DNA of 64,000 nt from Thalassomonas haliotis. Its GTDB lineage: Bacteria; Pseudomonadota; Gammaproteobacteria; Enterobacterales; Alteromonadaceae. The notes beneath the pieces were generated by a model, which searched no databases, was not told the DNA's origin, and saw only the letters and a list, made by a program, of their open reading frames with translations. Below, piece by piece: positions 60,399-64,000 of this stretch. A program made the position numbers and the translations under genes. Positions within the stretch are counted from its first letter, which is position 1, and each line of letters starts with the position of its first letter. The stretch is taken from assembly GCF_028657945.1 (NCBI RefSeq), contig NZ_CP059693.1:1178001-1242000 (forward strand), given 5' to 3'.

Positions 60399-63389
60399 TT
60401 AACCGGGTTTTTCCTGGAGCTGGCGGTTAATTGCAACCAGTACCTGTTGTAGCTGGCTGGTCATTTTATCAAGCAGCTCTTTGTCCATTTCTGTTGGGGA
60501 GCGGCTTAACTGGCGGTAAAAATCCCCGGCTTGTTGGGCAAGGGTTATTGCCCCTATGTTGCCTGAGATGCCTTTTAGGTTATGCAGCAGGGCACAGGCC
60601 TGTTTGCTGTCCCCGTTTTCCAGTGCACTTTTGAGATGCTGAATGCTGTCGCCGTGTTTATCGGAAAACTGTTGCCATAAACTGTAAAGTAAGTGCTGCT
60701 TACCGGCGCAAACCTTCAACCCTGCTTCAATATCAAGGACCTGGGGGCTAACTTCGGGAGCGGGTATTGAAGCCGCCTTTGCTTGCTTTGCCGGCAAAGC
60801 ATTGGCTGTGGTGTCGGTAAGGCTCTCGGAGGGGGTCACCGGCGTTGAATTTTTTACCTGTACTGGAAAATCACCACACCAGCGCACCAGGCTCTGGTAT
60901 AGCTTATCGGAAAAAACCGGTTTGGTGAGATAATCACTCATACCTATTGCCAGGCCCTTTTCTTTGTCTCCCCGCATTGCACTGGCGGTCAGGGCAATAA
61001 TGGGGATGGCCTGCCATTTTGTTTGCCGGCGGATCTTTTTGGTGGCTTCTATGCCATCCATTACCGGCATCTGAATATCCATGAGTATGGCATCAACCTT
61101 GTGCTCTGACAGCAACTCTATTGCCTGCTGGCCATTTTCCGCCAAAATGACATTGATGCCGACATCAGACAATAATTCTACGATAATTTGCCGGTTCATG
61201 GCGTTGTCTTCTGCCAGCAGAATGCGTTTGCCCCTGAGGTTATCTTCCAAACTGACGATTTGCTCCTGATGTAAAGCTTGCTCTGCCTTGAGCTGTTGGG
61301 CAATAACCCCTATGCCGGCCGCCAGGCAGAAACTGTTTAAATGTACGGCTTTTGACAATATTGCCAGTTCTTCCTGCGCTAACGCCTGCGGCAACTCGGC
61401 TTGATTGCTTAACAGGATGTTTGTGGTGCTGAGGTGTTTTTGCCTGAGCAGGCAGAGAAAATCCCTGATCTCCTGTGCCCTGAAATGTTCGTTGATCAAT
61501 AAGGTTTTGCCGTCTTGAATATAAGGCAGTGCCGGGGTAAAGCTGTTAAAACGTTTTATATTCGCGCCATAATTGGCTAAAGTATGGGTGAGAGCCAAAG
61601 CCAATTTATCGTCGCCGGCAATGATGATGATTTGATTGCCGGCCAGGGCTTCACAAACTTCATGGTTGCTGCGGCTGCTTTTATCAAAGGTCAACTCGAC
61701 GGTTATTGTTGTGCCTTTGCCTAATTTGCTGGTTAAGCTGATTTTTCCTGCCATCAATAAGATTAATTGCCGGGAAATACTCAGACCCAGGCCTGTGCCG
61801 CCATATTGGCGGGTGGTCGAGGGATCTGCCTGGATAAATTCATCAAAAATATGTTCGGCGCTCTCTTTGGACATGCCTATGCCTGTGTCTTCTACGATGA
61901 AAAGTAGGGTCACTTGTGTTTCGGTTTGCTCAGCCAGTTCTACCTTGACATAAATTGCGCCGCGCTCTGTAAATTTTAATGAGTTTTGCACCAGGTTTAA
62001 GGTGACCTGCCCTAAACGCAGCAGGTCTCCCCTGAGCATAAAAGGGAGTTTGGCCCGGACATCAAAAACCAGCGGTATGCCTTTTTCCCTGACGTGTTCA
62101 AAGGTGAGGCGATCTAGGTAGTTCAGGCAGTCATCTAACATGAAGTCTGTTATTTCCAATTCCATTTTTCCGGCATCAATTTTGGAAAAGTCTAAGATGC
62201 TGTTAAGCAGGCCAAGTAAGGAGCTGGCGGTGTGATGGATATTGTTGATATAACGGGCCTGTTTCGAAGAAAGTTCGGTGCGCTGGCATAAATAGGACAT
62301 GCCGAGGATGGCATTCATCGGGGTTCGGATTTCATGGCTCATATTGGCAAGAAAATCTCCCCGGGCACGGTTTGCTTTTATTGCCTGCTCCCTGGATTGT
62401 TCTGCTTCATCCCTGGCCTGTTCGGCATCGTCTTTGGCAAGGCGGAGCTGAAAAGTTCGATAATCGACTTCTTTTTTAATTTCCTGATTGATCTTTTTTA
62501 TTTTGGCGTTGTATATACAAAACAGGGTTAATAAGGTGGTGCCGAGCAATAACAGGCTGAGCAAGATAGTGATCAGGGTCAGGGTGCTGGCATCGATACC
62601 GCGCATGGTGATATCACGGGGAATATTGGCGTGTATTTTTAATGCCGGCTGGTTGAAGATATCCCTGAGCAAACCGTGGACGATAAGCACATGTTTATTG
62701 GCGGTGATCAGCTTTTGTTCCTGCTCCTGGCTTGAGGCCAGGTGACGGTGATTTTTTATTTCGCCTTTTTCTATCGGTTCAACAAAGAAATTAATCTTGG
62801 TTTGTTTTGATAACCTTCTGGTGGTGTCCTGGCTGATAAAACGGCCCATAATTAAAGTGCCGTTAACCGGACCGGAACCATCATCTTTGAGTATAGGTAG
62901 GGCACTGATAAGTAAGGGGCCATATTCGCTCAGTACTATGCCCTGGAGCAGGTCTTCGGCCCGGGTTTGCAAGAGAATATTTTTTTGCGGCAGTTCTCTC
63001 TGGTCAAACAGGCTTAAGGTGATGTTTTTCAGGTAGAGGGGATCAAATATATCTTCTTTGATTTTTTTTCCTGTCCGGTCATAAATTTGGAAAAGGTGTA
63101 TCTGGGTGATTTGCATCACATCCATGCCGAAGTTGTTTTCGATATAGGTTTGATTGGCATCCCGGGTAAATTGATAGGTATCGATCCAGGAAGAAAAAGT
63201 ATTGGCAACATTGGTTAAGTGATTTGTTTCCTGCTCTATGGCATCAAGTACCCGGTTCAGATCTTTAATGGCCAGCTCCCGCTCCAACTGGTAAAAACTC
63301 GGCAGGATAATCCATTGCTGAATGCCGTAGCTTAACCCCGCTAAAAAAAGGGCGAAAAAAACGATGAGCAGGACTATTTTTTTTGCCAA
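60399..63389 (-). CDS. Hybrid sensor histidine kinase with CHASE4-like sensor, receiver and Hpt
   Basis: This 996-residue protein has a membrane helix at about 5-24 and a periplasmic CHASE4-like domain (about 30-270). A second helix lies at about 275-300 and is followed by a coiled linker. HisKA carries the phosphoacceptor His352 (ANMSHEIRTPMN). The HATPase has DTGIGM and GGTGLGLSI. A degenerate first receiver-like domain (about 580-690) has no phosphoacceptor Asp. A canonical receiver has Asp771 (LMDIQMP) and ends TKPV. The C-terminal Hpt carries His936 (LLHNLKGISGNIG). This gives a complete phosphorelay in one protein. No cognate output regulator is adjacent; a partial gene lies upstream on the same strand. 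Confidence 0.9.
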   Translation of the reverse strand: MAKKIVLLIVFFALFLAGLSYGIQQWIILPSFYQLERELAIKDLNRVLDAIEQETNHLTNVANTFSSWIDTYQFTRDANQTYIENNFGMDVMQITQIHLFQIYDRTGKKIKEDIFDPLYLKNITLSLFDQRELPQKNILLQTRAEDLLQGIVLSEYGPLLISALPILKDDGSGPVNGTLIMGRFISQDTTRRLSKQTKINFFVEPIEKGEIKNHRHLASSQEQEQKLITANKHVLIVHGLLRDIFNQPALKIHANIPRDITMRGIDASTLTLITILLSLLLLGTTLLTLFCIYNAKIKKINQEIKKEVDYRTFQLRLAKDDAEQARDEAEQSREQAIKANRARGDFLANMSHEIRTPMNAILGMSYLCQRTELSSKQARYINNIHHTASSLLGLLNSILDFSKIDAGKMELEITDFMLDDCLNYLDRLTFEHVREKGIPLVFDVRAKLPFMLRGDLLRLGQVTLNLVQNSLKFTERGAIYVKVELAEQTETQVTLLFIVEDTGIGMSKESAEHIFDEFIQADPSTTRQYGGTGLGLSISRQLILLMAGKISLTSKLGKGTTITVELTFDKSSRSNHEVCEALAGNQIIIIAGDDKLALALTHTLANYGANIKRFNSFTPALPYIQDGKTLLINEHFRAQEIRDFLCLLRQKHLSTTNILLSNQAELPQALAQEELAILSKAVHLNSFCLAAGIGVIAQQLKAEQALHQEQIVSLEDNLRGKRILLAEDNAMNRQIIVELLSDVGINVILAENGQQAIELLSEHKVDAILMDIQMPVMDGIEATKKIRRQTKWQAIPIIALTASAMRGDKEKGLAIGMSDYLTKPVFSDKLYQSLVRWCGDFPVQVKNSTPVTPSESLTDTTANALPAKQAKAASIPAPEVSPQVLDIEAGLKVCAGKQHLLYSLWQQFSDKHGDSIQHLKSALENGDSKQACALLHNLKGISGNIGAITLAQQAGDFYRQLSRSPTEMDKELLDKMTSQLQQVLVAINRQLQEKPG

Positions 63390-63439
63390 GGCAGGTAACT
63401 CCAGCCAATAGCCGAGCTGTCAGCAGCAGACAGTTCGCC

Positions 63440-64000
63440 TCAGTGAACAAATTTTTGCAGCTTGGTGATAATGATATTAAACGCCTTAGTGATCATGCTG
63501 GTTTTATCTATCGCCCCAAACGCCCGTTCGGTATGGCTGTGAATAATTTCATTGAGCTGCTCTTCCTGCTCTTCGGTTAACGCCAGAAATTGCAGGCTTT
63601 TTTCCATGTCTTTGGTCATATCGAACATGGCAGCCTCAAAAACACTGTGATTGACTTTTAATTCCCGTTCAATAACGACAAATTGTTCGCTGACTTCCTG
63701 TACGGTTTCGCGCAACAATTTTTCCTGTTTAGCCAGTTGGAAGCCGATATCCAGGTTTTTTAAATAGCCGTCGGTGAGCCTGAGCATAAAGGGTAAGTGG
63801 TCTTTTAAGCGGCCATACTCTTCCGGATCTTCCGGCATTTTATTGATCAATACGCTCACCCTTTTTTCATTGAACTGTGAGCGTTGCTCGAAATCATATA
63901 TACGTCCCCTGTCCTTTAGCAGGATCAAAATTTCCTGTTCCATAGGGGAGCACTGGCCGCGGTTAGAATAAAATCCTTCACCGTATTCGGCTCTGAGGTA
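63440..64000 (-). CDS. Unknown protein, 5' end probably beyond the window
   Basis: An internal ATG at 63943 gives 167 residues (MEQEILILLKDRGRIYDFEQ...). The same frame stays open to the window edge (19 more codons, YLRAEYGEGFYSNRGQCSP), and no ribosome-binding site precedes ATG 63943, so the gene is probably truncated here. The visible part is charged and helical (EKLLRETVQEVSEQFVVIERELKVN; MEKSLQFLALTEEQEEQLNEII), resembling signalling linkers or coiled coils. It lies directly upstream of the hybrid kinase on the same strand and may form an operon with it. No family was recognised. Confidence 0.5.
   Translation of the reverse strand, partial: YLRAEYGEGFYSNRGQCSPMEQEILILLKDRGRIYDFEQRSQFNEKRVSVLINKMPEDPEEYGRLKDHLPFMLRLTDGYLKNLDIGFQLAKQEKLLRETVQEVSEQFVVIERELKVNHSVFEAAMFDMTKDMEKSLQFLALTEEQEEQLNEIIHSHTERAFGAIDKTSMITKAFNIIITKLQKFVH

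Overview
The window reads as a chromosomal segment of a marine gammaproteobacterium, most likely an alteromonad of the Colwelliaceae (Thalassomonas/Colwellia-like). This is inferred from gene order, from the style of the proteins and from small families typical of Alteromonadales and Vibrionales such as DUF2986; no search was run. Most of it is ordinary core genome with an E. coli-like order, interrupted by a few accessory or lineage-specific stretches.

Region 1 (1-22.6 kb) is the relA-mazG-pyrG-eno-ftsB-ispD-ispF-truD-surE-pcm-yqaA-nlpD-rpoS block. Several insertions interrupt it: a SpoU-type RNA methyltransferase, a DUF2986 gene, an operon of a small PstS-like binding protein, an outer-membrane barrel and a GGDEF-EAL protein (3.75-7.87 kb), a DUF4202 gene, and a large secreted M14 carboxypeptidase with PPC and P domains. 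Region 2 (22.7-25.5 kb) is a small accessory island between the convergent rpoS and mutS genes. It holds a frameshifted symE-like relic, a vapBC toxin-antitoxin pair with two palindromic operators, and several orphan small ORFs.

Region 3 (25.5-34.8 kb) holds mutS, recA with a textbook LexA box and promoter, metA behind a tandem MetJ operator, and metH, whose 3' end is tandemly repeated with a 175-bp period. Region 4 (34.8-45.7 kb) holds a DPP-IV-type peptidase, a double-PilZ protein followed by a second barrel plus PstS-like pair, serB divergent from ytjB, a TatD-family nuclease and an orphan periplasmic binding protein. Region 5 (45.8-58.4 kb) is translation and secretion housekeeping: argS, prfC, rimI, holD, tRNA-Trp, aceK, then queA-tgt-yajC-secD-secF. 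Region 6 (58.5-64 kb) holds two unrecognised lipoproteins separated by a run of perfect hairpins, a CHASE4-like hybrid histidine kinase with Hpt, and a gene running off the right edge.

Three things stand out. First, two separated loci (3.75-7.87 kb and 37.6-41.9 kb) each combine a c-di-GMP protein, an outer-membrane barrel and a one-lobe PstS-like periplasmic protein; this is the best candidate here for an uncharacterised envelope-to-c-di-GMP system. Second, at least three genes (mazG, serB, metH), and probably a fourth (relA), carry tandem duplications anchored at or just after the stop codon. Third, MetA has alanine at the position that distinguishes succinyl- from acetyl-transferases.
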